Source: F0422 sp003992255
GTDB lineage: Bacteria; Bacillota; Negativicutes; Veillonellales; Veillonellaceae
DNA length: 64,000 nucleotides
Assembly: GCF_003992255.1 (NCBI RefSeq)
Contig: NZ_RQVA01000005.1
Span: 1 to 64,000, forward strand
Direction: 5' to 3'
Shown here: positions 7,997 through 16,214 of the stretch, in pieces
How the letters are laid out: each line of letters opens with the position of its first letter
Numbering within the stretch: position 1 is the first letter of the stretch
Position numbers and translations under genes: made by a program
Notes under the pieces: generated by a model
What the model was told of the DNA's origin: nothing
Seen by the model: only the letters and a program-made list of their open reading frames with translations
The model's database searches: none

Positions 7997-8284
7997 ATGT
8001 TATTCAATATCCAATTACAATTATTCGCATCTAAAAAAGGTGCTTCCAGTACAAAAAATGGTCGTGATTCCGAGTCCAAACGTCTTGGAGTTAAATGCCA
8101 TGACGGTTCTACTGTAAAAAGTGGTAACATCCTAGTTCGTCAACGTGGTACACATTTCCATCCAGGCGCTAACGTAGGTATCGGCAAAGATGATACTTTG
8201 TTTGCATTGGTTCCTGGCCGTGTAGCATTTGAACGTGCTGGTCGTTATAACCGTAAAGTTTCTGTATACCCTGTAGAAGCTTAA
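7997..8284 (+). CDS. rpmA: 50S ribosomal protein L27 with Prp-cleavable N-terminal extension
   Basis: A 95-residue L27. ATG 7997 is chosen because AGGAGGTG (7983-7990) is its RBS; an in-frame GTG at 7988 lies inside that RBS. The protein starts MLFNIQLQLFASKKGASS: the extension ending LQLF, cut before ASKKG, is the known Prp cleavage motif, and cleavage is needed for L27's N-terminal arm to reach the peptidyl transferase centre. GVKCHDGSTVKSGNILVRQRG and FHPGANVGIGKDDTLFA are typical L27 segments. A terminator follows. Confidence 0.96.
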   Translation: MLFNIQLQLFASKKGASSTKNGRDSESKRLGVKCHDGSTVKSGNILVRQRGTHFHPGANVGIGKDDTLFALVPGRVAFERAGRYNRKVSVYPVEA

Positions 8285-8296
8285 TAACACATATAA

Positions 8297-8332
8297 GAGG
8301 TCACTAGATAGCAATATCTGGTGGCCTTTTTT
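8297..8332 (+). terminator. Terminator of the rplU-prp-rpmA operon
   Basis: GGTCACTAGATA (8299-8310) pairs with TATCTGGTGGCC (8315-8326, two G-U pairs), with a GCAA loop and a six-T tail. Confidence 0.88.
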
Positions 8333-8647
8333 GTGCTGTCATATGATTCTTTAGCAAATTTTGATGCTAGATATATACTATGGAATCTGTGATATGTGTA
8401 TAAGAAGCATACATACAGTCTGACAAATGATGAACAGATGAATACACGTGTGTTTCTATTTATGCATACATAGTATTAACAATTGCTTTCAAAATACATA
8501 CTAATCTTGTATACATAGCCTACTAAGTGGAGTATAATAAAGAGAGTGCTATATCTAATAAAATCGGTATAGCGAATCTATTAGGACGAAGCCTAGAAGG
8601 ATATAGGCTATCATAGATCTACTAAGTCAGTAGAAAAGGAGTTTACT
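8333..8647 (+). promoter_or_regulatory. Upstream region and leader of hydG with probable promoter
   Basis: A TATAAT at 8533-8538 with TATACA 17 nt upstream (8510-8515) is the best promoter candidate. The implied leader of about 100 nt holds the near-palindromes CCTAGAAGGATATAGG (8590-8605) and CTACTAAGTCAGTAG (8618-8632), just ahead of the AAGGAG RBS (8635-8640). The rest, 8333-8505, is AT-rich with no gene that can be supported. Confidence 0.4.
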
Positions 8648-10066
8648 ATGTATGATGTACACTCTTCCAAGGCGGAAGAATTTATTAATCATGAAGAGAT
8701 TCTAGCCACGTTACAATATGCAGAAGAAAATAAAGAGAATAGACCTTTGTTGGATGCTATATTAGAAAAGGCAAAAACACGTGTGGGCTTGAATCATCGT
8801 GAAGCAATGGTGATGTTGGAATGCCCATTGCCAGAATATAAAGAAAAATTATTTGCGTTAGCAAAAGAAATTAAACAAGCGATTTATGGCAATCGAATTG
8901 TTTTATTTGCTCCTTTATATTTATCTAACCATTGCATCAATGGTTGTGTTTATTGCCCATACCATGCGAAAAATAAAACGATTACTCGCAAGAAATTGAA
9001 CCAAGACCAAGTTCGTGAAGAAGTAATGGCTCTAGAGGCGATGGGACATAAACGGATTGTTATCGAATCTGGTGAACATCCATTAGAAAATCCATTGGAA
9101 TATATATTAGAATGTATCAATACGATTTACTCCATTAAAAAAGATAATGGAGAGATTCGCCGTGTGAATGTGAATATCGCCGCTTGTGAAGTGGAAGATT
9201 ATCGAAAATTGCATGAAGCAGGTATCGGTACGTACACATTGTTCCAAGAAACGTACAATAAAGAAAATTATGAAGCTCTTCACCCAACGGGACCTAAGAG
9301 TGATTATGCATACCATACAACGGCTATGGACCGTGCTATGGAGGCCGGCATTGATGATGTAGGGATTGGTGTGCTCTATGGCTTGGAACATTACAAATAC
9401 GATTTCGTAGGTTTGTTGATGCATGCAGAACATTTAGAAGCAAAGTTTGGTGTAGGTCCGCATACCATCAGTGTGCCTCGTATTTGCCCAGCCGATGATA
9501 TCGATGTAGATGATTTCAGTAATGCTGTGCCAGACGATATTTTTGAAAAAATCGTAGCTTTGATTCGTGTATCTGCGCCATATGCAGGTATGATTATGTC
9601 TACCCGTGAAAGCCAATCCATGCGTGAGCGGGGCTTAGCATTGGGTATTTCCCAAATCTCTGGTGGTTCTCGTACATCCGTTGGTGGCTATGTAGAAGAA
9701 GAACCAGAAGAAGAAAATTCTGCTCAATTCGATACGAGTGATCGTCGTTCCTTAGATGAAATTGTAGAGTGGTTATTGGAATTAGGTTATGTGCCTAGTT
9801 TCTGTACAGCTTGTTATCGAGAAGGTCGTACAGGAGATCGCTTTATGGCTTTGGCTAAGAGTGGACAAATCTCAAACTGTTGCCAACCGAACGCATTGAT
9901 GACATTGAAAGAATATTTACTAGATTATGCAGATGATGAAACAAAAGCCGTAGGAGATGCTGTCATTGATGTACAATTAGATTCCATTAAAAATGATCTA
10001 GTAAAAGAAAAATCCAAAGCCTATATTGCACAAATGGAAGAGGGAGAACGAGACTTCCGATTCTAA
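8648..10066 (+). CDS. hydG: [FeFe]-hydrogenase H-cluster radical SAM maturase HydG
   Basis: HydG cleaves tyrosine to provide the CO and CN ligands of the [FeFe]-hydrogenase H-cluster. The 472-residue protein has the radical SAM cysteines CINGCVYC (C96, C100, C103). Near the C-terminus SFCTACYREGRTGDRF..SNCC fits the CX2CX22C motif that holds the second, dangler-iron cluster and separates HydG from ThiH, which lacks it. ISQISGGSRTSVGGY and a long C-terminal helix are also HydG-like. No hydE, hydF or hydrogenase gene is in the window, so it stands alone with its own promoter and terminator. The RBS is AAGGAG at 8635-8640. Confidence 0.93.
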   Translation: MYDVHSSKAEEFINHEEILATLQYAEENKENRPLLDAILEKAKTRVGLNHREAMVMLECPLPEYKEKLFALAKEIKQAIYGNRIVLFAPLYLSNHCINGCVYCPYHAKNKTITRKKLNQDQVREEVMALEAMGHKRIVIESGEHPLENPLEYILECINTIYSIKKDNGEIRRVNVNIAACEVEDYRKLHEAGIGTYTLFQETYNKENYEALHPTGPKSDYAYHTTAMDRAMEAGIDDVGIGVLYGLEHYKYDFVGLLMHAEHLEAKFGVGPHTISVPRICPADDIDVDDFSNAVPDDIFEKIVALIRVSAPYAGMIMSTRESQSMRERGLALGISQISGGSRTSVGGYVEEEPEEENSAQFDTSDRRSLDEIVEWLLELGYVPSFCTACYREGRTGDRFMALAKSGQISNCCQPNALMTLKEYLLDYADDETKAVGDAVIDVQLDSIKNDLVKEKSKAYIAQMEEGERDFRF

Positions 10067-10140
10067 GTGGAGATTAGAGACTGTTGCACCTATATGGTTT
10101 AGGTGTACCATAGGTTAATTAAAAAATATAATATAACGCA

Positions 10141-10174
10141 AAATGCAGTTGCCCAGAGGGCAGCTGCATTTTTC
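10141..10174 (+). terminator. Terminator after hydG
   Basis: AAATGCAGTTGCCC pairs with GGGCAGCTGCATTT across an AGA loop, with one G-U pair, followed by T residues. Confidence 0.85.
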
Positions 10175-10419
10175 TGTGTATAGAATCATGGATATAGTAT
10201 ATTTTGATGCCTGTCTAATCTAGGGTGTGATAGGGGATGACAGTGGAGTATCATGGATATTATGTAAATCTTGCTTAGGAGTGGGATATAGATACAACTA
10301 CTGTAGCCAAGGGTTATGGAAGGTATATATTTATAAAATATATGACAACAAATGGCGATATAGTTTTTTCCTATATATAATAATATGTATCCTGTATAAG
10401 GATAAAAGTCCATATATTG
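10175..10419. other. AT-rich intergenic region, no supported gene
   Basis: Short open frames occur on both strands here, but none has a convincing RBS, codon use or recognisable product. No SAM riboswitch or T-box core was seen ahead of metA. Confidence 0.5.
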
Positions 10420-10448
10420 TTGACATATGATGGACATCCTAGTATACT
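10420..10448 (+). promoter_or_regulatory. Promoter of metA
   Basis: Consensus TTGACA (10420-10425), a 17-nt spacer and TATACT (10443-10448). The transcript would start near 10455, leaving only about 40 nt of leader, too little for a SAM riboswitch. Confidence 0.82.
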
Positions 10449-10495
10449 TAATTCATCGCCAAAAAGAGATGTAGTTGGAAAGAGAGGTGAGCAGA

Positions 10496-11455
10496 TTGCC
10501 AATACGAGTGGTGAAAGGACTGCCAGCGATTGGAGAACTTTCACAAGAGAATATATTCGTTATGGACTCAGAACGGGCGGAATCACAAGACATTAGGCCA
10601 TTACATATTGTAGTTGTGAATTTGATGCCTAGAAAAGAAACAACGGAAATTCAGCTCTTGCGAGCATTGAGCAATACGCCGTTACAAACGGAAGTCACCT
10701 TCTTGTACACAGCGTCTTATAAATCAAGTAATACTTCACAAGAATACTTGAAAACGTTTTACCGAACATTTGATGAAATTAAAGAAGAATATTTTGATGG
10801 ACTCATCATTACAGGAGCCCCTGTAGAGCAGATGCCTTTTGAAGAGGTAGAATATTGGCAAGAGCTTTCAGAGATTATGGAGTGGAGCAAAACACATGTA
10901 TGCTCGACACTATATATCTGTTGGGGAGCACAAGCAGGAATTTACAAACACTTTGGTATTCACAAGGAAGACTTGCCAAGCAAGTTATTCGGCGTGTACG
11001 AACAAGAAGTGCAAAATGGTAAGCCCATGCTTATGCGTGGCCTAGATGAACTCTTCTATATGCCTCATTCACGGCATACGACGGTGAGTGAAAGCGAAAT
11101 TAACGCTCACCCTCAGCTAGAAGTGCTAGCCCGCGCGGATAAGACCGGTGTTGGTGTGGCCAGGTCCTATGATAATAAACATATTTTTATCTTTGGACAC
11201 CCTGAATATGATCGAGATACGTTGTATCAAGAGTATGATCGGGATCGGAAGTTAGGTCTGGACATTGATATTCCAGAAAATTATTTCCCTGATGATGATC
11301 CGACAAAGACCCCGATGATACGATGGCGATCGGCATCGACCATACTCTATACAAACTGGTTAAATTATTATGTATACCAAGAAACACCGTATGAAGTAAG
11401 TGAATTACAGTCGAGAGAATATGAACAACCATATATACAGGATTGGGTCATTTAA
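10496..11455 (+). CDS. metA: Homoserine O-acetyltransferase, MetA family (acetyl-CoA type)
   Basis: It activates homoserine for methionine synthesis. TTG 10496 is taken as start: GAGAGGTGA lies 6-7 nt upstream, the protein then begins MPIRVVKGLPA like other MetA proteins, and family numbering falls into register (Lys47, catalytic Cys142 in YICWGAQAG, HPEYD near residue 235). A TTG at 10475 in frame is less likely. Residue 111 is Glu (GAPVEQM); in this family Glu111 favours acetyl-CoA while Gly111 favours succinyl-CoA (known from the B. cereus enzyme). The product is therefore inferred to be O-acetylhomoserine, which suits MetY encoded 47 bp downstream. Confidence 0.92.
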   Translation: MPIRVVKGLPAIGELSQENIFVMDSERAESQDIRPLHIVVVNLMPRKETTEIQLLRALSNTPLQTEVTFLYTASYKSSNTSQEYLKTFYRTFDEIKEEYFDGLIITGAPVEQMPFEEVEYWQELSEIMEWSKTHVCSTLYICWGAQAGIYKHFGIHKEDLPSKLFGVYEQEVQNGKPMLMRGLDELFYMPHSRHTTVSESEINAHPQLEVLARADKTGVGVARSYDNKHIFIFGHPEYDRDTLYQEYDRDRKLGLDIDIPENYFPDDDPTKTPMIRWRSASTILYTNWLNYYVYQETPYEVSELQSREYEQPYIQDWVI

Positions 11456-11502
11456 TCCTAGTAAAAAAGTAGTAAAGATTTAAGAATAGTGAGGAAATTA
11501 AC

Positions 11503-12771
11503 ATGAGCAATTACAAATTTGAAACATTACAATTACATGCAGGTCATACAGTAGACGCGACAGGTTCCCGTGCAGTGCCAATCTATCAAACAACTTCCTA
11601 TGTATTTAAAGATGCAGAACAAGCAGCAGGTCGTTTTGCTTTAACTGATGCTGGTCCTATCTACACTCGTTTAGGTAACCCTACACAAGACGTATTAGAA
11701 AGTCGTGTAGCAGCATTAGAAGGTGGTGCTGGGGCTATTGCTGTAGCATCTGGTTCTGCAGCGATTACATATGCGATCCAAAACGTAGCATCTGCTGGTG
11801 ACAACATTGTGGCAGCTTCCACATTGTACGGTGGTACTTACAACTTGTTCAGTGCTACATTGCCGCGTTTTGGTATTACAACAAAATTTGTGAATCCAGA
11901 CAATTTAGATGAGTTCAAAGCAGCCATCGATGATAACACAAAAGCAATCTATGTAGAATCCGTTGGTAACCCAGGCGCTAACTTGGTAGACTTAGAAGCA
12001 ATCGCTGAAATCGCTCATGCACATGGCATTATCGTGATTGTAGATAACACATTTGGTACTCCATACTTATTCCGTCCATTCGAACATGGTGCAGACGTAG
12101 TAGTTCACTCTGCTACTAAATATTTAGGCGGTCATGGCACAACTATCGCTGGTGTCATTGTGGAAAGTGGCAAGTTCGACTACAAAGCGAGCGGTCGTTA
12201 CCCTGGATTCGTAGAAGGAGATGTACATTACAATGGTTTAGTATACGGCGATCTTCCAATTCCTTTCACAGTGAAAGTTCGTGCTCAATTGTTGCGTGAT
12301 ACTGGAGCAGCTATTACTCCACTAGCAGCATGGTTGATTATCCAAGGTATCGAAACATTGTCCTTGCGTGTAGAACGTCATGTAGAAAACACTCGTAAAG
12401 TAGTAGATTTCTTAGTAAACCATCCCAAAATCGCTTACGTGGAGTATCCTGAATTGCCAAACAGCCCGTACAAAGTATTGGCTAATAAATACTTCCCGAA
12501 TGGGGTAGGCGCTGTGTTTACGTTCGGTGTGAAAGGCGGTAAAGAAGAAGGTATCAAATTCGTAGATGCTCTTGAAATCTTCTCTAACCTTGCTAACGTA
12601 GCAGATGCAAAATCTTTAGTTATTCACCCAGCAAGTACAACGCATGCGCAATTGAGTCCTGAGGAACAATTGACAGCAGGTGTTAAACCAGAACAATTGC
12701 GTGTATCCATCGGTATCGAAAACATTGACGATATCATTGCCGATTTAGCGCAAGCATTAGACAAACTATAA
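11503..12771 (+). CDS. metY: O-acetylhomoserine sulfhydrylase (MetY)
   Basis: A 422-residue PLP enzyme of the Cys/Met metabolism family that makes homocysteine directly from O-acetylhomoserine and sulfide. The PLP lysine is K206 in HSATKYLGGHGT; the N-terminal LQLHAGHTVDATGSRAVPIYQTTSY (in two adjoining blocks) and the family-typical RLGNPTQDVLESRVAALEGG are present. The length of about 420 residues and the long insertion after the PLP lysine (VESGKFDYKASGRYPGF) separate MetY from the roughly 380-residue MetB/MetC enzymes. It follows metA in the same orientation, consistent with an operon, and ends before a terminator. Confidence 0.94.
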   Translation: MSNYKFETLQLHAGHTVDATGSRAVPIYQTTSYVFKDAEQAAGRFALTDAGPIYTRLGNPTQDVLESRVAALEGGAGAIAVASGSAAITYAIQNVASAGDNIVAASTLYGGTYNLFSATLPRFGITTKFVNPDNLDEFKAAIDDNTKAIYVESVGNPGANLVDLEAIAEIAHAHGIIVIVDNTFGTPYLFRPFEHGADVVVHSATKYLGGHGTTIAGVIVESGKFDYKASGRYPGFVEGDVHYNGLVYGDLPIPFTVKVRAQLLRDTGAAITPLAAWLIIQGIETLSLRVERHVENTRKVVDFLVNHPKIAYVEYPELPNSPYKVLANKYFPNGVGAVFTFGVKGGKEEGIKFVDALEIFSNLANVADAKSLVIHPASTTHAQLSPEEQLTAGVKPEQLRVSIGIENIDDIIADLAQALDKL

Positions 12772-12802
12772 GATTCATAGGTGTAGTTAACACATACTAT
12801 AT

Positions 12803-12847
12803 AACGCCATAGGCTATGTAGCGATAAGCGGTAGCCTGTGGCGTTTT
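12803..12847 (+). terminator. Terminator of metA-metY
   Basis: AACGCCATAGGCTA (12803-12816) pairs with TAGCCTGTGGCGTT (12832-12845), one G-U pair, 15-nt loop, T-rich tail. The AGCCTGTGGCGTT arm resembles the outer arms of the palindromic repeats near 29.8 and 30.0 kb. Confidence 0.8.
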
Positions 12848-13027
12848 ATTTGTTTATATTCGTAGGGTTTCTGGTTGTGTTATACTATATAGGGTTATAT
12901 CATGCGTTAATGCAATAAAGGATAGTATACATTGTGATTTGAGAGTATAGTCCTACTCATATAGGAACTATACAACCATGTTTAGTGAAAATGATACATA
13001 TTGTGCTAGATATTATAAGGAGGTTCC

Positions 13028-14023
13028 ATGAAAGGATATGGTTTGAAAACGGTTGTAATAGGTGCTGCGTTCTGTTTGTGTACTGTGTTACCTGTGTGGG
13101 CTAGTATAGAAGCGGTAGGGATACCACTGACACAGACAAATAAAGTAGTTCAACATACAACAGTGGTAACAAGTGATAAAGGGCAGTTTACATTTGAGTT
13201 TCCTTGGGAAGTTTCAAGTGCACAGACGATAGATACAGTGACGCTATCTAAGCAAGGGACCGTTGAAGGTAGTACAGTGGGCTTTGTATTGCAGTTACAA
13301 GATGGTGCTAAGATGACGGTAACACGTCGTAGTAATCAACCGCAAGAGGGGGTCTCCTTGGAGGAGTGGAATTCAACTTGGTATGATACACCAATAGAAG
13401 GACTTTCAGATGCGGAGTATGTCGATGTGTGGAAGCGATTTGATCCAAAGGTAGCGGCCTATCCGTATGTGACTGGAGGGTATTTACCAGATGAAAGGAT
13501 GACGGCAGCCCGTTGGAGTTATGTGGTGAAAGGCGAGACATATCCATTGCCGGTCCGTTTTGAATTGGATTTGATTCCTAAAACAGATCCTCAGCATCGC
13601 TATGTAATGACATTAGAATATGCAAAGGAAGGAGCCTATCAGCTAGAGGCTCTAAGAGGATTGGAGAAACAATTGCAACCATTGATCTCTAAGTTAGATA
13701 GATCTCATAGTAGAGGAGGGTACAAATTTTCTAGTTTGCCAGTAGTAGCAAAGGATCTTCCGATTCAAGACGGCAAACAGTTGGCTGATCTGTATAGAAA
13801 CGAAGTATTACGAGGTAAACAGACAAAACAACATAAAGAGAACGTTTACATCTATGATACATCTGTCAATATAGAAACTACTGATATAGTGGATAGTATG
13901 AGTGAAACAGGTGAATCAACTGCTCGTGGTGCAGACAGAGATGAAACAGAAGGTGACACTGTGTTTACCTCTGTGCGGATAGATACTGAGGGACAAGTGG
14001 AGCTAACGAAGCATATACAGTAA
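13028..14023 (+). CDS. Exported protein of unknown function
   Basis: A 331-residue protein with a Sec signal peptide (basic start MKGYGLK, hydrophobic core VVIGAAFCLCTVLPVW, likely cleavage after VWA). The mature part, from about residue 28, is hydrophilic and mixed alpha/beta in composition, with one possible strand-rich stretch (QFTFEFPWEVSS) and a polar, low-complexity tail (SMSETGESTARGADRDE). I do not recognise a family. The RBS AAGGAGG is just ahead of ATG 13028. It stands alone, about 250 bp after metY, and is followed by an XRE regulator with its own promoter. Confidence 0.7.
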   Translation: MKGYGLKTVVIGAAFCLCTVLPVWASIEAVGIPLTQTNKVVQHTTVVTSDKGQFTFEFPWEVSSAQTIDTVTLSKQGTVEGSTVGFVLQLQDGAKMTVTRRSNQPQEGVSLEEWNSTWYDTPIEGLSDAEYVDVWKRFDPKVAAYPYVTGGYLPDERMTAARWSYVVKGETYPLPVRFELDLIPKTDPQHRYVMTLEYAKEGAYQLEALRGLEKQLQPLISKLDRSHSRGGYKFSSLPVVAKDLPIQDGKQLADLYRNEVLRGKQTKQHKENVYIYDTSVNIETTDIVDSMSETGESTARGADRDETEGDTVFTSVRIDTEGQVELTKHIQ

Positions 14024-14066
14024 TTTGAAATGCACATGCTTATTAGGAATGTATGCTATAAAGAAC

Positions 14067-14095
14067 TTGAATTTTAAACATATTGTGTATATAAT
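14067..14095 (+). promoter_or_regulatory. Promoter of the XRE regulator gene
   Basis: TTGAAT (14067-14072), a 17-nt spacer and TATAAT (14090-14095). Confidence 0.65.
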
Positions 14096-14149
14096 ACAGT
14101 TAGCAAAGAGTCTTTGTTCTAATCTATGTTTGAAAAGAGGTGCATTCCT

Positions 14150-14488
14150 GTGAGTAGTCATGTAAAGGCAATTGATTCAGTGCCAGCCTATGGGGATTAT
14201 TGTGTCTGTTTAGGTCGTAAAATTGCCTGGATACGTAGAAGTAAAGGATTTTCCCAGAAGCGTTTGGCGGAATTGTGTGGTATTAGTTCAAGCTATTTGG
14301 CCAAGATTGAAGGAGCCAAGGGGAGCCTTGGTACCACGTTGCAAATTTTATATTTAATTGCAGGTGTACTACAGGTCGATTTAGGAGTGCTCTTATCGCA
14401 TACGGCTGATGACTATCATAGAATGCGGCTATTTAAGATTAAGAGGAAAGTTTCTTCCTATGAAACAGAACACGATCACAGTATGTAG
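14150..14488 (+). CDS. XRE-family helix-turn-helix regulator
   Basis: A 112-residue protein with one Cro/C1-type DNA-binding domain: LGRKIAWIRRSKGFSQKRL, AELCGISSSYLAKIEG (turn and recognition helix), LGTTLQILYLIAGVLQVD. There is no second recognisable domain; the C-terminus is short and basic. GTG 14150 is preferred because AAAGAGGTG lies 8 nt upstream; ATG 14126 is in frame but lacks an RBS. The target is unknown; nearby candidates are the exported protein upstream and the ferredoxin downstream. A perfect terminator follows at 14548. Confidence 0.82.
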   Translation: MSSHVKAIDSVPAYGDYCVCLGRKIAWIRRSKGFSQKRLAELCGISSSYLAKIEGAKGSLGTTLQILYLIAGVLQVDLGVLLSHTADDYHRMRLFKIKRKVSSYETEHDHSM

Positions 14489-14547
14489 GTGTATCATACA
14501 ATAACTTTCCATACAATAGAGAAAGTTTACTGGAAGAGACAACGTTT

Positions 14548-14593
14548 ATTAGGAGTATCTAATTATGAACTTAGATACTCCTAATTTTATTTT
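14548..14593 (+). terminator. Perfect 15-bp terminator hairpin
   Basis: ATTAGGAGTATCTAA (14548-14562) pairs without mismatch with TTAGATACTCCTAAT (14571-14585), 8-nt loop, followed by TTTATTTT. Confidence 0.85.
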
Positions 14594-14792
14594 GAGCTTT
14601 ATTTGAGAATACAATCGTTCTCAAATATAAAATTGATAATATTAATTGAGAATTTATAAATAAAATGGAGTAGACCTTTATTTTTGACGATTTAAATGAT
14701 AAATCCTATCAAATAGCTTAACAGTGCGATTTATAATACGAAAAACGCATAAATAGATGTTAAAATCACATAGGAAAAATATATAGAAAAGT
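14594..14792. promoter_or_regulatory. AT-rich region with TTGAGAA inverted repeats upstream of ferredoxin
   Basis: TATTTGAGAA (14600-14609) and TTCTCAAATA (14618-14627) form a perfect 10-bp inverted repeat, and a further TTGAGAAT half site lies near 14647. There is no gene. The arrangement looks like an operator or small hairpin between the XRE terminator and the ferredoxin promoter; the binding protein is unknown. Confidence 0.35.
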
Positions 14793-14821
14793 TTGACAAT
14801 ACAAAAAAAACGTGCAATAAT
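14793..14821 (+). promoter_or_regulatory. Promoter of the ferredoxin gene
   Basis: Consensus TTGACA (14793-14798), a 17-nt spacer and AATAAT (14816-14821). AATGATAATTATAA just downstream (about 14852-14865) resembles a half of a Fur/PerR-type box, which is only suggestive. Confidence 0.65.
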
Positions 14822-14900
14822 GAGAATGTAAAAAAGGTAAGTACCTTACGTAAATGATAATTATAAAGTTAGCGAATATGTATTTTTATGGAGGTGTCTC

Positions 14901-15065
14901 ATGCGCGTTATTGGTGATGCATGCATTAAATGTGGTTCTTGTGCTTCTGTTTGTCCAGTAGGAGCAATTGCTGAAGGCGAATTAAAATATGAAATCAATG
15001 AAACTTGCATTGATTGCGGTTCTTGCGAATCCGTTTGCCCAGTAGCTACAATCACAGCTGAGTAA
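14901..15065 (+). CDS. 2[4Fe-4S] ferredoxin, clostridial type
   Basis: A 54-residue electron carrier. The two cluster motifs are CIKCGSCASVCP and CIDCGSCESVCP, each CX2CX2CX3CP, with the pseudo-twofold symmetry of clostridial ferredoxins. It would shuttle electrons for pyruvate:ferredoxin oxidoreductase or hydrogenase. ATG 14901 has a GGAGGTG RBS at 14890-14896. It is monocistronic, with its own near-consensus promoter and strong terminator, which suggests high expression. Confidence 0.96.
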   Translation: MRVIGDACIKCGSCASVCPVGAIAEGELKYEINETCIDCGSCESVCPVATITAE

Positions 15066-15077
15066 TCAACAACAAAC

Positions 15078-15117
15078 AAAACCCCTTGAACATAAGTGTT
15101 CGAGGGGTTTTTTATTT
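15078..15117 (+). terminator. Terminator of the ferredoxin gene
   Basis: AAAACCCCTTGAACA pairs with TGTTCGAGGGGTTTT (one G-U pair) across a TAAG loop, followed by a T-rich tail. Confidence 0.9.
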
Positions 15118-15179
15118 ATAATCTTCCTAAAGTATGTTACAATTAATAGAATACGGAATTCTTTATAAGGAGAGATTCG

Positions 15180-16214
15180 ATGAGATTATTTTCTTCATTA
15201 GGAAGAGATTTAGGAATAGATATTGGGACCTTTCACACGCATATTTTTGTAGAAGGTCGTGGTGTAGTGGTATCTGAACCATCTATTGTGGCTACTGATG
15301 CAAAGCAAGAATCAGTAGTAACGGTGGGGGAAGATGCCCATCGTTTATTGTTGCGCAATCCAGAAACATTAGCGCCTATGAGTCCTTTAAAAGAGGGCTT
15401 TATTGTGGACTATCGGATAGTGCTATCTATGTTGAAATATTTTATGAATAAAGCTTCAAAGGCTGTGCGACGATCCCGTGTTGTCATGGCTGTTCCTTGT
15501 GGTATTACTGATGTAGAGCGAAGAGCGATGACCGATGCCATTATACAAGCAGGAGCCCGAGAGGCATATTTATTAGAAAGTCCTGTAGCTGCTGCCATTG
15601 GTGCTAACTTGCCAATTATGGAAGCTAGAGGCAGTATGGCTGTCGATATTGGTGGTAGTACCACAGATGTAGCGATTGTATCCATGGGTGGAAAGGTGGC
15701 CAGTAAAACTTCTCGAGTAGGTGGTAATGAGCTCAATGAGGCGATTTATAAATATATCCGCAGTGAGTTTTCTATTATGGTATCTGATGAAACAGTGGAG
15801 GATATCAAACTTACATTGGGAACGGCCATGCCTCCTTCTGTAGAAGGAGAATATACGATTGTTGGTCGTCATTCAGAGACGGGGCTTACAAAACGTTGCA
15901 TCATACGAAAAAGTGAAGTGTATGAAATTTTACGACAACCTATTGCAGAGATGGTAGCAGTAGTTCGAAGTATTTTAGAAAAAACACCACCAGAATTAGT
16001 GGCAGATATTATGGAAAGTGGGATGCTACTTACAGGTGGAACAGCGCTCTTAGAAGGGTTAGACCTGCATATGCGAGAAGAGCTAGGTGTACCTGTTCGT
16101 ATTGCGGATGCACCAGACCTTACGGTGGCCTTGGGATTAGGAAAGGCAGCATCTGATGTAGAACGGCTTGAAAGGCTATTAGTGGCAAGTAAATTACGAA
16201 AGGGGCGGTCTTAA
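15180..16214 (+). CDS. mreB: Rod shape-determining protein MreB/Mbl
   Basis: A 344-residue actin-like ATPase that organises lateral wall synthesis at the inner membrane. The phosphate-1 loop is DIGIDIGTFHTHIF; the phosphate-2 loop is AVDIGGSTTDVAIVSMGG; the adenosine motif is ESGMLLTGGTALLEGL. The usual GTANT-like segment of phosphate 1 is changed to GTFHTH, so this may be an Mbl- or MreBH-like paralogue. It is the first gene of mreB-mreC-mreD-mrdA-rodA and its stop overlaps the next start by 1 nt. RBS AAGGAGAG precedes ATG 15180. Confidence 0.93.
   Translation: MRLFSSLGRDLGIDIGTFHTHIFVEGRGVVVSEPSIVATDAKQESVVTVGEDAHRLLLRNPETLAPMSPLKEGFIVDYRIVLSMLKYFMNKASKAVRRSRVVMAVPCGITDVERRAMTDAIIQAGAREAYLLESPVAAAIGANLPIMEARGSMAVDIGGSTTDVAIVSMGGKVASKTSRVGGNELNEAIYKYIRSEFSIMVSDETVEDIKLTLGTAMPPSVEGEYTIVGRHSETGLTKRCIIRKSEVYEILRQPIAEMVAVVRSILEKTPPELVADIMESGMLLTGGTALLEGLDLHMREELGVPVRIADAPDLTVALGLGKAASDVERLERLLVASKLRKGRS

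Noticed and set aside
10186..10437. Short open frames on both strands between hydG and metA
   Set aside because: AT-rich, no RBS, overlapping each other and the metA promoter.
10420..10496. SAM riboswitch ahead of metA
   Set aside because: The promoter leaves only about 40 nt of leader and no S-box core is visible; the leaders of metN and metE were also checked without success.
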